Below are positions 45,549 through 53,951 of a DNA stretch of 64,000 nt, in pieces; the first letter of the stretch is position 1; the number at the start of each line of letters is the position of its first letter. The stretch lies in the NCBI GenBank assembly GCA_964629475.1, contig CAZVQW010000014.1:13395-77394 (forward strand), read 5' to 3'. This DNA comes from SMWD01 sp964629475. GTDB lineage: Bacteria > Pseudomonadota > Gammaproteobacteria > Steroidobacterales > GCA-2729495. The notes beneath the pieces were generated by a model that did no database searches, was not told where the DNA came from, and was given only the letters and a program-made list of their open reading frames with translations. The translations under genes were made by a program, and so were the position numbers.

Positions 45549-47946
45549 GGTTGAGTTGCAGTTCATGTTCTGCGTGCGAATTAATCGCCTCGTCACTAAA
45601 CCACCAGTAACTCGGCTCTCCGGAATGCCAGGCCTCCAGCTGGTCCTTCAGGTGCGCATCGAACTGCCTGCCGCTGACACCGCCTGACACGACCGCCATA
45701 ACCTTGTCGGGATCCGAAAGATCCGCGACGAAGCGCAACGAGGCGATGAATACCGCATCGAAAGACTTATTAAACCGGTAACTCCCCCGGTTCAGAGTTT
45801 CGCCGGAACCCTCTTTGGGACTGGTTCCGCCACCGAGTATGGATGCTGCAAATTTTCCGGGAATAATGGGACTCGCAAACGTCACCGTGTGTGCCTTGCC
45901 CCAGCGCCAGTCTCGCAAGGCCGGGCCCAGTTCTTCGGTCAGCCGCTCACGCGCCAGCAAAGCCGCGCGGTGTAACAAATCATCCCGGGTCTCGCGCTCG
46001 TCTGTCGTGACATCATCAAACCAGGCATTGTCGTTATCGCGGGACAGGCGCACCAGCCGCTCCTGCCAATAGTAAGAGCTGTCAAGCATCAGCTCTGCGA
46101 TCGATTCGCCCAGTTCGTCTGCGAACGTCAGGCGCGCAAACTCCCGCCAGGTCGCCTGAAACAATGTTGGCGCCACGGAATCCGATCGGTCGACCGCATC
46201 CCAGGAACGAAGCGTATTGGCCAGCGCCAGCGTATCATCATGGGCCGCAAGTGCTGCCGCCATGATCGGTGTCAGTTCGGCCGCCATGATGTTTTTTGTA
46301 TCCTGCATGAACCGCCAGTGGTCCTCGGCACCGAGCATGTCAACGCCGTCCAACAGTTCCCGGATCCTGCGATAGCGCCAGGATGCGGCGAAATAAGTCG
46401 AATAGGCATGGGGATAGTCGGCTGGCACGGTGCGATGATTTGCATTGCCCGCCCAGCCGCGTTGCGGATTCACGATGCCGGGCATCTGCTCGAACGGAAT
46501 GATACCCGCCCAGTCGTCGGTGCCGTCGGTGACCGGCAGCGGGCTGGAGCCGTCGCCGCGCAGGCGGACGGGCACACGGCCCGCGGTGAAGTGCGCAATA
46601 TTGCCGTCAACGTCGGCGACAATATAGTTATATGGCGCGCTCACACGGGATATTCGTTCGCCCGCCTCCTCGACACTTCGAGCCAGCATCACGTCGGTGC
46701 CGCCGCTGTCATCCGGCCGCATCGTTTCCGGCACACTCCAGCGTAGTGACAACAGCTTGCCTTCCGCCATGTTCATCTTGAAACCGAGCATCTCTTCGTG
46801 ATCCGAAACTACCGGCCCGCGCCGCGTAATGCGTATCCGCAGCGGCAGTTCGCGCCAGGCCGGTTCGCTGCCCCACTCCCGGACCCGCAGCGTCTCTTCG
46901 ATGATCTCAAACGGCAGTGAATTCGAACCCTCCAGATAGTGATTCGGGTTCAACGGATCTTCCGTTTCGACATAAAGATCCATGACATCGCCATACGAAT
47001 TCGTGACGCCATACGCGATGCGGTCAGTACGGGCAACACCCAGTCCGGGCACACCGGGGCCGGCAACGCCAATCGCGCGCAATTCAGGTGTGATCAAACC
47101 GACTGGATGCCAGTTACCCGGCAACATTCTCGAATCCATGTGCGGGTCATTGACGACGATCGGAGCGTCTCCGGCCGAGCGGGCACCGTTCATGACCCAG
47201 CCGTTGCTGCCAAGGCGCAACGGCCATGGCTCACTCACCTGTCGGCCTGCCTGCTGCAACAACCCATCGAGTTGTGTCAACTGTACAGGCCGTCCTGCTC
47301 GCTCGGACTCATCATCGGGATTGACGGTAAGTTGCGTAATCTCCGCCGCGCGTTCCGTTCCCACCTGATCGACAACCGCTTGGCTGATCACCTCGGCGAC
47401 CAGGTTGGCCGAACTCACGAGATTCAGGAAATAACTCAGCGTAACCGAGTCCTCGAGGGTCCAGGGTTGCGGCGTGATGCCCATCAACTGCAAAGCCACC
47501 GGGTGTTCATCGGCCTGCTCGAGAATATAGGCATTCATGCCTTCGAGGTATAACTCACGCCGACGCCTTTCTTCGCCCTGCAGCAGCGCCGCATGCTGCT
47601 TCGCATGGCGCGGTACGCCGGCAACCCGCACGCGAACGTCCATGCCGAGACCTGGCTCGCCAATCAATTCCGCCAGCCGGCCATGGGCCAGATAACGATT
47701 GAGCTCCAGCTGGAACAATCGATCCTGAGCGGTCACAAAACCCTGTGCGCGAAATACATCGTCAAGTGACTGCGCAAAAATATACGGCACGCCCTGTTCA
47801 TCGCGTACGACACGAACCGGAGCCTCCAGCACCGAGAGCTGCAGCATACCGTCTTTCTGGTATTGATCGGCCTGCCAAAGCCATGCGTAGCCACCGGCCA
47901 GCACAACTACGAGGAACAACAAAATACCGATAAAAAACTTTCGCAT
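45544..47946 (-). CDS. Penicillin acylase-family N-terminal serine hydrolase
   Basis: This 800-residue protein has a signal peptide or anchor (about 1-22) and the penicillin G acylase/AHL acylase layout: alpha chain, spacer, and a beta chain starting at the Ser of LGSNGWVMNGARS (about residue 245), which is the autocatalytic nucleophile. PIVVNDPHMD and the later NPQRGWAGNANHR are also typical. It hydrolyses an amide-linked acyl group, possibly of acyl-homoserine lactones, in the periplasm. AGGATGAGG precedes the ATG. The stop falls in a REPIN. Confidence 0.92.
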   Translation of the reverse strand: MRKFFIGILLFLVVVLAGGYAWLWQADQYQKDGMLQLSVLEAPVRVVRDEQGVPYIFAQSLDDVFRAQGFVTAQDRLFQLELNRYLAHGRLAELIGEPGLGMDVRVRVAGVPRHAKQHAALLQGEERRRRELYLEGMNAYILEQADEHPVALQLMGITPQPWTLEDSVTLSYFLNLVSSANLVAEVISQAVVDQVGTERAAEITQLTVNPDDESERAGRPVQLTQLDGLLQQAGRQVSEPWPLRLGSNGWVMNGARSAGDAPIVVNDPHMDSRMLPGNWHPVGLITPELRAIGVAGPGVPGLGVARTDRIAYGVTNSYGDVMDLYVETEDPLNPNHYLEGSNSLPFEIIEETLRVREWGSEPAWRELPLRIRITRRGPVVSDHEEMLGFKMNMAEGKLLSLRWSVPETMRPDDSGGTDVMLARSVEEAGERISRVSAPYNYIVADVDGNIAHFTAGRVPVRLRGDGSSPLPVTDGTDDWAGIIPFEQMPGIVNPQRGWAGNANHRTVPADYPHAYSTYFAASWRYRRIRELLDGVDMLGAEDHWRFMQDTKNIMAAELTPIMAAALAAHDDTLALANTLRSWDAVDRSDSVAPTLFQATWREFARLTFADELGESIAELMLDSSYYWQERLVRLSRDNDNAWFDDVTTDERETRDDLLHRAALLARERLTEELGPALRDWRWGKAHTVTFASPIIPGKFAASILGGGTSPKEGSGETLNRGSYRFNKSFDAVFIASLRFVADLSDPDKVMAVVSGGVSGRQFDAHLKDQLEAWHSGEPSYWWFSDEAINSHAEHELQLNP

Positions 47947-48083
47947 AACGCCTCATCCTGACGACACTGGCGGGAAAACCTGCGAACAGTCCAGTGATCA
48001 CAATTTAATGAATCAATACATCCTACAATCGCATCGAACACAACCTGCGGACATTTCGGAAATCCCGGATTGCCCGGCGAAAT

Positions 48084-48131
48084 TGCCACATGAATTAGTG
48101 ATCGCGCTGGATAAGCTATAAAGTATCGACA
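48084..48131 (+). promoter_or_regulatory. Possible promoter giving a near-leaderless transcript
   Basis: TATAAA at 48117-48122 lies 9 nt before the ATG of the repeat protein, with TTAGTG about 16 nt upstream as a weak -35. No ribosome site is seen. If TATAAA is the -10 box, transcription would begin at or within a few bases of the ATG. Confidence 0.3.
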
Positions 48132-51100
48132 ATGGAAGATAACAAAGACTTTATCCACGAGCATCCACTGATGACGGCGGGCGCCGCGTTAACCGTCGGT
48201 CTTCTGGCACCTGTCGGGTGGGGCATGCTGATGCAAAACGACAACGCCGATACAGAAGACGGAGACCAGGCAACACCCGGTAAGGCAAACGGCGCCACCA
48301 TGAATCTGGATTTTATTCACGAAAATCCGCTGATGGTGACGACCGCCGCATTAACGATTGGACTTCTCATCCCGCTCGGACTGGGCATGCTGGCACAAGC
48401 CGGCGCAACCGACACAGAAGACGGTGATAAAAAATCCTCCGGCAAGGCAAACGGCAAAGGGGAAAACCAGAACTTCATTCAAGAGCATCCGCTGATGACG
48501 ACAGGAGTCGCATTGGCCATCGGCCTGCTGGCACCCATCGGGCTGGGCCTACTGATGCAAACTGACGACACCGATACAGAAGACGAAGACCAGGCAACAC
48601 CCGGCAAAGACGACGCCAAAGGGACGGATCAGGGCTTCATGCAGGAACATCCACTGATGGCAACGGCGGCCGCATTAAGCATCGGCCTGCTGGCACCTCT
48701 CGGCCTGGGCATACTGATGCAAACCGGCGCGAGCGATGCAGAAGACGGAGACGAAGCAACACCCGGCAAAACAAACGGCGGCGCAGCGAGTCAGAACTTC
48801 ATCCGCGAGCATCCGCTGATGGCGACAACCGCCGCATTAACCATCGGTCTGCTCGCACCCCTCGGCCTGGGCATGCTGACCCAAACCGGTACGGCCGATA
48901 CAGCGGACGGGGACCAGGCAACACCCGGCAAGGCCGACGGCAAAGAAACAAATCAAAACTTCATCCATCAACATCCGTTGATTGCGACAGCCGCCGCCCT
49001 GACAGTTGGACTTTTGATCCCACTCGGGCTGGGCATGCTGGCGCAAGCTGGTGCGGCCGATGCAGAAGAAGGGGACGAAACAACACCCGAAAAGGCGAAC
49101 GGCAAAGAGACAAGCCAGGACTTCATGCACGAGCATCCGCTGATGGCGACAGGAGTCGCATTAGCCATCGGCCTGCTGGCACCCATCGGACTGGGTATGC
49201 TGGCGCAACTCGGTGCGGCCGATGCAGAAGACGGAGANNNNNNNNNNNNNNNNNNNNNNNNNNNNNNNNNNNNNNNNNNNNNNNNNNNNNNNNNNNNNNN
49301 NNNNNNNNNNNNNNNNNNNNNNNNNNNNNNNNNNNNNGCCGATGCAGAAGACGGAGATCAGGCAACGCCCGGCAAGATCAACGGAAAAGGAACAAGCCTG
49401 GATTTTATTAATGAGAACCCGCTGATGGCGACGGGAGTCGCATTAACCATCGGTCTGCTCGCCCCTCTCGGCCTGGGCATGCTGGTACAAACCGGTGCGG
49501 CCGATGCAGCAGACGAAGACAAGACAACGCCCGGCAAGGCCGATGGCAAAGGGACAGATCAGGACTTCATCCATCAGCATCCGTTGATAGCGACAGCCAC
49601 CGCCTTGACGATTGGGCTGCTCGCCCCACTCGGACTGGGCATGCTGGCACAAACCGGTGCGAGCGATGCAGAAGACGAAGATCAGGCAACACCCGGCAAG
49701 GCCAACGGCACAGGAACAAGCCAGGACTTCATGCACAAGCATCCACTGATGGCGACGGCCGGCGCATTAGCCATCGGCCTGTTGGCGCCTCTCGGCCTGA
49801 GCCTGCTGGCACAAACCGGTGCGGTCGATGCAGCAGACGGGGACGAAGCAACACCCGGTGAGAACACCGGCGCAGCAACGAACCTGGATTTCATGCACGA
49901 GAATCCTCTGATGGTGACGGCCGCCGCATTAACGATTGGACTTCTGATCCCGCTCGGCCTGGGCCTGCTGGCGCAAACCACCGCAGAGCTTGCCGAAGAT
50001 ACGGAATCGAAAAACACGCGACGCAGGAAAGCAACGAGCGGCGGCGCAACGAGCCAGGACTTCATCCATCAGCACCCGCTGATATCGACCGCCGCCGCGT
50101 TAACCATCGGCCTGCTCGCACCTCTTGTGCCAGACATGCTGACAAAAGCAGGTGAACAATCGCAGCGTCCGCAAACCGGCGAAAAGACTGCCACCGACGA
50201 GACACAACCCGGCAAGAAGAGTATCGATAACGCCATCGGGCAATATTTATTCCTCGAACATCCGCTGATGACGACAGCGGCCATTACAATGGTGGCCACG
50301 TTGAGCGCGGCGCTGCTAACGGGACCGGTTTCACGTAATTTGGCAGCATCAGGCAACACCGATAAGCACGGCGAACCGGGCCGCGCGGACACCGATGCGT
50401 CAACCCGGAGTTTCACCGACCAACATCCGTATATGACGACAGCCGGCGCACTGGGAATGGGACTGCTAATGGGGCCCGTGGCGCTACAATGGCTGGCACA
50501 AATCAGTACCGAAAAGCCCAGCCAACCGGACCACGGTGATACCGATATATCGGATCAGGATTTCGCCCATCAGCATCCGTTCCTGACGACGGCCGCCGCA
50601 CTGGGCGCGGGATTGTTAACAGGACCCGTTGCACGTATTTTGCTGACGCAGCTTGAGTCCGGGCCGGCAGAGACGGAAAAAGGAGGAGCCGAAACAATGA
50701 AGCACAAAGTACCAACAGATAAAACGGCAGTCCCGGAGCCCGCAGATGTATCCGGCCAGGATTTAATCTATCAGCACCCGTTCCTGACAACAGCCGCCGC
50801 GCTGGGCGTGGGACTGCTCCTCGGCCCCCTCGGCATAAAATTACTGGAGCAAAGCAGCAACAAGAAGGCCGAAGAGGCTGCGTCCACAGGCGCGGAAGAC
50901 GACATGACGACAACCGGGAGATCACAGCCCGGCCAACCGGGCCACGATCAAGCCGATGCATCCACCCGTCAACACCCGTTCGTCACAACAGTCGCTGCAC
51001 TGGGGGGAGAATTGTTGGCAGGTCCCGGCGGACTGAGTTTTCTGCGCCAGCGAGGTGCACAGAGCGGTACAGCACCGCTCAAGGAAGTATGGTTCGAACC

Positions 51101-51797
51101 CGCATATATGAACTCGCCCCGGCATGGCGCATTGCTCCGCTCGGCATCCGGTCGCCGCGCTTACGACACGGGTGCGTTAGACATGGAGTTCAAGACTCAT
51201 CGTCCGGACGGGAAAGACGTCGAGTTCAATTTTGAATGGAAGAAACGGCCCGTCGAAACTCCTGACGCGGATTGGCCAACCGACAATATGGGCTTCAAGG
51301 CAGATCGCCCGGATGGCAAACAAACCGCGTTCAGGATGACGAGAAAAACCCGCCCGGTACCTGCCGGGTATGGTGACACATCACCTGAAGGCATTCGTCC
51401 GGGCCTCGGCGAGGCAAAGATGAATTTTGTCTCCCGGCGCCCGGATCGTGGAGAATTCAGGTTCTCCTGGGAAAAAGTCCCGCCCGATCCGGCACTTGCT
51501 GACAGTCAGCAGCTGACCCGGGATGCGGATGACAGCGACGAACCGATGGTAGAACCCGCCGATGAAATCGCGCTCGAGGCCCGGGAACAACTCCTTGTCG
51601 GCCAGGACTCGCCCGGGAACGAAGTGATGAAGAAAGAGCCTGCCGAGGCAACCGCCGACGAGCCACAGGAACGGCGCCCTGCCAACCAGGACGCCTTGAA
51701 GAACGAAGCGAACGAAAAGCCTGCTGAAGCAAGTGCGGACGAGGCGCCAGAACAAAGCCCCGCGGGCAAGGGATCACCAAAAGCCTTGTCTCGTTAA
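48132..51797 (+). CDS. Giant tandem-repeat membrane protein with HP/NP-glycine-rich anchors
   Basis: I do not recognise this protein as a named family. About 1221 residues in the given frame, it has about 18 tandem units (residues 5-970). In the first twelve the period is 54 residues (162 nt): FIHEHPL or FIHENPL, a hydrophobic Gly-rich segment like TAAALTIGLLAPLGLGML, then an acidic linker like DAEDGDQATPGKANGK. Later units are longer and less regular. The C-terminal 240 residues differ: three ~35-residue repeats with RPDGK and aromatic strands (about 1013-1118), then an acidic Glu/Ala tail. A 100-N gap interrupts unit 7/8. The segments are long enough to span or dip into a membrane. The anchor motif recurs singly in the next four plus-strand genes. 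Confidence 0.85.
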   Translation: MEDNKDFIHEHPLMTAGAALTVGLLAPVGWGMLMQNDNADTEDGDQATPGKANGATMNLDFIHENPLMVTTAALTIGLLIPLGLGMLAQAGATDTEDGDKKSSGKANGKGENQNFIQEHPLMTTGVALAIGLLAPIGLGLLMQTDDTDTEDEDQATPGKDDAKGTDQGFMQEHPLMATAAALSIGLLAPLGLGILMQTGASDAEDGDEATPGKTNGGAASQNFIREHPLMATTAALTIGLLAPLGLGMLTQTGTADTADGDQATPGKADGKETNQNFIHQHPLIATAAALTVGLLIPLGLGMLAQAGAADAEEGDETTPEKANGKETSQDFMHEHPLMATGVALAIGLLAPIGLGMLAQLGAADAEDGXXXXXXXXXXXXXXXXXXXXXXXXXXXXXXXXXXADAEDGDQATPGKINGKGTSLDFINENPLMATGVALTIGLLAPLGLGMLVQTGAADAADEDKTTPGKADGKGTDQDFIHQHPLIATATALTIGLLAPLGLGMLAQTGASDAEDEDQATPGKANGTGTSQDFMHKHPLMATAGALAIGLLAPLGLSLLAQTGAVDAADGDEATPGENTGAATNLDFMHENPLMVTAAALTIGLLIPLGLGLLAQTTAELAEDTESKNTRRRKATSGGATSQDFIHQHPLISTAAALTIGLLAPLVPDMLTKAGEQSQRPQTGEKTATDETQPGKKSIDNAIGQYLFLEHPLMTTAAITMVATLSAALLTGPVSRNLAASGNTDKHGEPGRADTDASTRSFTDQHPYMTTAGALGMGLLMGPVALQWLAQISTEKPSQPDHGDTDISDQDFAHQHPFLTTAAALGAGLLTGPVARILLTQLESGPAETEKGGAETMKHKVPTDKTAVPEPADVSGQDLIYQHPFLTTAAALGVGLLLGPLGIKLLEQSSNKKAEEAASTGAEDDMTTTGRSQPGQPGHDQADASTRQHPFVTTVAALGGELLAGPGGLSFLRQRGAQSGTAPLKEVWFEPAYMNSPRHGALLRSASGRRAYDTGALDMEFKTHRPDGKDVEFNFEWKKRPVETPDADWPTDNMGFKADRPDGKQTAFRMTRKTRPVPAGYGDTSPEGIRPGLGEAKMNFVSRRPDRGEFRFSWEKVPPDPALADSQQLTRDADDSDEPMVEPADEIALEAREQLLVGQDSPGNEVMKKEPAEATADEPQERRPANQDALKNEANEKPAEASADEAPEQSPAGKGSPKALSR
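48145..50165 (+). repeat. 162-bp tandem repeat array (coding)
   Basis: Twelve or so in-frame copies of a 162-nt unit make up the first half of the repeat protein gene. Neighbouring copies share most codons in the hydrophobic segment, and linkers differ more. From 50165 to 51040 five or six diverged copies follow. The same 20 bases end the left contig and begin the right one at the N gap, so copy number is uncertain. Confidence 0.9.
49238..49337. other. Assembly gap (100 N) in the repeat array
   Basis: Exactly 100 N inside the tandem repeat. The 20 bases before it (GCCGATGCAGAAGACGGAGA) also follow it directly, which is what a repeat-induced contig break looks like. The true distance may be zero, or any number of extra 162-bp units. 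Confidence 0.97.
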
Positions 51798-51815
51798 CTC
51801 GTCCAAATCCGGCTA

Positions 51816-52010
51816 CTACTCTTCGAGATCCGCCAACCGCAGGTTGATATTCTCAATGATCCCCAGCAACTGTCGTAACGCCTCCGGAGCTTTTGCGGCT
51901 GAGGCCATCGGATTTTTCTCCGCTGCAGCCAACATCGCGCGTAGCGTGCCGATCTGATCGGCTACATCGCCGGCATCCGCATCATCTACCGAAAACTTTT
52001 TCTTACCCAT
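51816..52010 (-). CDS. Small coiled-coil-like protein (64 aa), unknown function
   Basis: A 64-residue acidic protein read toward the repeat protein gene. GGGAGA lies 6 nt before the ATG at 52010 (another ATG directly precedes it). It begins MGKKKFSVDDADAGDVADQI, has AEKNPMASAA in the middle, and ends with a leucine-rich helix (LRQLLGIIENINLRLADLEE) able to form a coiled coil. The EKNPM word also occurs in the anchor of the 52.7-kb gene, but here no hydrophobic segment follows. No known family recognised. Confidence 0.6.
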   Translation of the reverse strand: MGKKKFSVDDADAGDVADQIGTLRAMLAAAEKNPMASAAKAPEALRQLLGIIENINLRLADLEE

Positions 52011-52081
52011 CATCGTTCTCCCGGATTTTTTACCAATGTGACTACAGTGAAGTATCGAGGCTTCGCCCCTGCTCCGTCGAT

Positions 52082-52132
52082 TACGGGAAGTCCCTACTGT
52101 GGATGCCTGACGTACGGGAAGTTCCTAATGTG
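52082..52132. promoter_or_regulatory. Two 20-bp direct repeats, candidate operator
   Basis: TACGGGAAGTCCCTACTGTG (52082-52101) and TACGGGAAGTTCCTAATGTG (52113-52132) match at 18 of 20 positions and start 31 bases apart, near three helical turns. Each has a GGGA/TCCC- or GGAA/TTCC-type small palindrome. They lie between the divergent genes at 52010 and 52220, where a regulator could control both. Confidence 0.5.
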
Positions 52133-52219
52133 AACATCCATCCAATAGCGCCAATATTCCAACTGGTGTTAATGAGATTACTGATTATTTGGTGATCTCG
52201 ATCGCGTGGGAGTATAGAG

Positions 52220-52564
52220 ATGATTGAGAAAACTAGCGACAATGTTGAATTGGCTGACCAATTTGCCAAAAAAATTCACGGATTTGTCGATCGCTTGCAA
52301 GAACGCGCAGCAGGCATGGAGAAAGTTGTTGACGAAGACACAGCAGCGATGTTCAGCGAACGCGCAATGGCCAAGGTCGAGAGCAAGCTAGACAAGTTCC
52401 AAAGCTATGTTGATAAAGATCCGATGAAAGCCTCCTTGATGGCATTCGGAATCGGCGCACTCTCCACCCGTGTCATGAAGAAACGGGCGGCGAAGAACGC
52501 AGAGCTTTCTGAAGAGGCTTCGACTGAAGAACCGAAGAAAGCCAAAGTCAGCAAAGCGGCGTGA
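52220..52564 (+). CDS. Small anchor protein (114 aa), paralogue of the next gene
   Basis: This 114-residue protein has an amphipathic helical N-terminal part (NVELADQFAKKIHGFVDRLQ) and a C-terminal anchor-like segment with KDPMKASLMAFGIGALSTRV followed by basic residues KKR. The Gly/Ala-rich helix after an acidic-Pro motif resembles the C-terminal anchor of ElaB/YqjD (DUF883)-type inner membrane proteins. It is about half identical to the C-terminal 95 residues of the 52685 gene but lacks the lysine tail at its start. GGGAG is present upstream of the ATG. Function unknown. Confidence 0.8.
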   Translation: MIEKTSDNVELADQFAKKIHGFVDRLQERAAGMEKVVDEDTAAMFSERAMAKVESKLDKFQSYVDKDPMKASLMAFGIGALSTRVMKKRAAKNAELSEEASTEEPKKAKVSKAA

Positions 52565-52638
52565 AAATTCGATTGAGCCGGCCCGAAGGCGTAGAATGCC
52601 AAAGGCCGCCATATAAACAAGCTATATAAATAGCCAGC

Positions 52639-52667
52639 GGCGGCTCCTGATGGAGCCGCCCTTTTAT
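52639..52667 (+). terminator. Intrinsic terminator-like hairpin before the lysine-rich gene
   Basis: GGCGGCTCC (52639-52647), loop TGAT, GGAGCCGCC (52652-52660), then CTTTTAT: a perfect 9-bp GC-rich stem and short T-run. It ends transcription of the 52220 gene or, because it stands only 18 nt before the next ATG, may act as an attenuator for that gene. Confidence 0.75.
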
Positions 52668-52684
52668 CTGAAAGGAAATTAGCC

Positions 52685-53224
52685 ATGGCAAGTAAAAAGA
52701 CTGTGAGCAAGAAAAAAGTAACGGCGAAAAAGACCGCTGCCAAGAAGAAAGTAGCAGCGAAAAAGACTGTTGCCAAGAAAAAGGTGACGGCAAAAAAAAC
52801 CAGCGCCAAAAAGAAAGTAACGGCGAAAAAGACCGCTGCTAAAAAGAAGATGGCGACGAAAAAGACAGCCCTTAAGAAGAAAGTGGCTGCGAAGAAGGCT
52901 GCTGTCAAGAAAAAGGTAGCCGCAAAGAAGGTCACGAGCGGGAAAAACGTAGAGTTAGCCGATCAACTTGTCGGCACGATTCACGAGTTCGTCGATCGTC
53001 TGCACGAACGTGCGGCCGGCATAGAAAAGGTTGCAGGCAACCGCCCGATGCCGGACATCAGCGAACGTGCCTCGGCCAAGATAGATAAAGAGGTGAACAG
53101 ACTCGAGGGCCTCATCGAGAAGAACCCGATGATGGCCGCCTTGGCAGCGTTTGGCTTTGGCGCGATCTCCACGCGCGTTTTAAAAGGACGAACGGAAACG
53201 GATGAGTCTGAAGGCGAAGACTAG
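52685..53224 (+). CDS. Histone H1-like lysine/alanine-rich protein with membrane-anchor-like C terminus
   Basis: Residues 1-84 are a repetitive Lys/Ala/Thr/Val tail with steps like KKKVTAKKTAAKKKVAAKKT, as in bacterial H1-like proteins (AlgP, PhaF tail, HctB), expected to bind DNA or another polyanion. Residues 85-179 match the 114-residue upstream protein (NVELADQLVGTIHEFVDRLHERAAG...) and end with EKNPMMAALAAFGFGAISTR. GAAAGGAAA precedes the ATG. The fusion of a polycation tail with an ENP-type anchor is uncommon in my knowledge. Function unknown; I infer DNA- or polyanion-tethering. Confidence 0.85.
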   Translation: MASKKTVSKKKVTAKKTAAKKKVAAKKTVAKKKVTAKKTSAKKKVTAKKTAAKKKMATKKTALKKKVAAKKAAVKKKVAAKKVTSGKNVELADQLVGTIHEFVDRLHERAAGIEKVAGNRPMPDISERASAKIDKEVNRLEGLIEKNPMMAALAAFGFGAISTRVLKGRTETDESEGED

Positions 53225-53440
53225 CGGGATGCCGGTGACTGGCGCCAGGTAACAACGCCCGGACAGCCTCCGGGCACTTGGGTAATTGTATAATCAACCG
53301 ACGACGGATTATCAGGAGCGTCGGGGTTAGAGCCGTAATTGCTTGTTATATGTTGCGGATCTGGCCAAAGGACGCGAAAATAGTCAGTGGAGACTTCGCT
53401 GGAAGTCGCGCTGTCGTCTGAAAACAAAGGAAATATGATC

Positions 53441-53923
53441 ATGGTAAGCAAGAAAAAGGCAAAGAAAAAAGCCAAGAAAAAGGCCACGCGCAAGGCTGCA
53501 ACAAGCAGCAAGAAAGCATCGGCCGGAAAGAAGACAGCGAAGAAAACTGCTGCCAGGAAGAAATCGACCAAGAAGCGGTCGACGAAGAAGTCTGCAGCCA
53601 GAAAGAAAAAGAAAGTGGCAAAGAAGACGACTGCCGCTGATTTGCGCAAGCGCGCAGCCGAGGCAGAAGTAGAAGTTCAGACAGAAGCCGAAGCGCCACA
53701 AGCGCAGGCTGCGGACCCTATGGCTGCGATGCTGGGCGGACTGCCGCTTCCGGCAGGCATGGATCTCGGTAACCTCGATCTCAGTAATGTGCAAAGCTCA
53801 CTCAAGGGCATTACGGAATTCGTCGAACAGAATCCAATTGCTTCAGCAGCTGTCGCCCTGGGGGCCGGAGTCGCGCTGACCTCCATGTTCTGGGACAAGA
53901 ATAAGAACAAGAACGAGGGTTAA
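53441..53923 (+). CDS. Second lysine-rich protein with ENP-type anchor
   Basis: This 160-residue protein starts with about 65 residues of Lys/Ala/Ser/Arg repeats (MVSKKKAKKKAKKKATRKAA), then an Ala/Glu linker, a short Gly/Leu/Met segment (AAMLGGLPLPAGMDLGNLDL) and the anchor EFVEQNPIASAAVALGAGVA. I chose the ATG at 53441 because AAGGA lies 9 nt upstream; an earlier in-frame reading adds 18 residues without the lysine composition. It has the same plan as the previous gene but is not a close paralogue outside tail and anchor. Confidence 0.85.
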   Translation: MVSKKKAKKKAKKKATRKAATSSKKASAGKKTAKKTAARKKSTKKRSTKKSAARKKKKVAKKTTAADLRKRAAEAEVEVQTEAEAPQAQAADPMAAMLGGLPLPAGMDLGNLDLSNVQSSLKGITEFVEQNPIASAAVALGAGVALTSMFWDKNKNKNEG

Positions 53924-53951
53924 TACCCCATCAAGAAAAGGAGAGAACATC

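Noticed and set aside
48145..50165. CRISPR array from regular 162-bp spacing
   Set aside because: The repeats are long, in frame and coding, vary in sequence, and have no unique spacers or cas genes.
53257..53275. GCCCGGA/TCCGGGC hairpin as terminator after the lysine-rich gene
   Set aside because: A 7-bp stem is present but no T-run follows; too weak to call.
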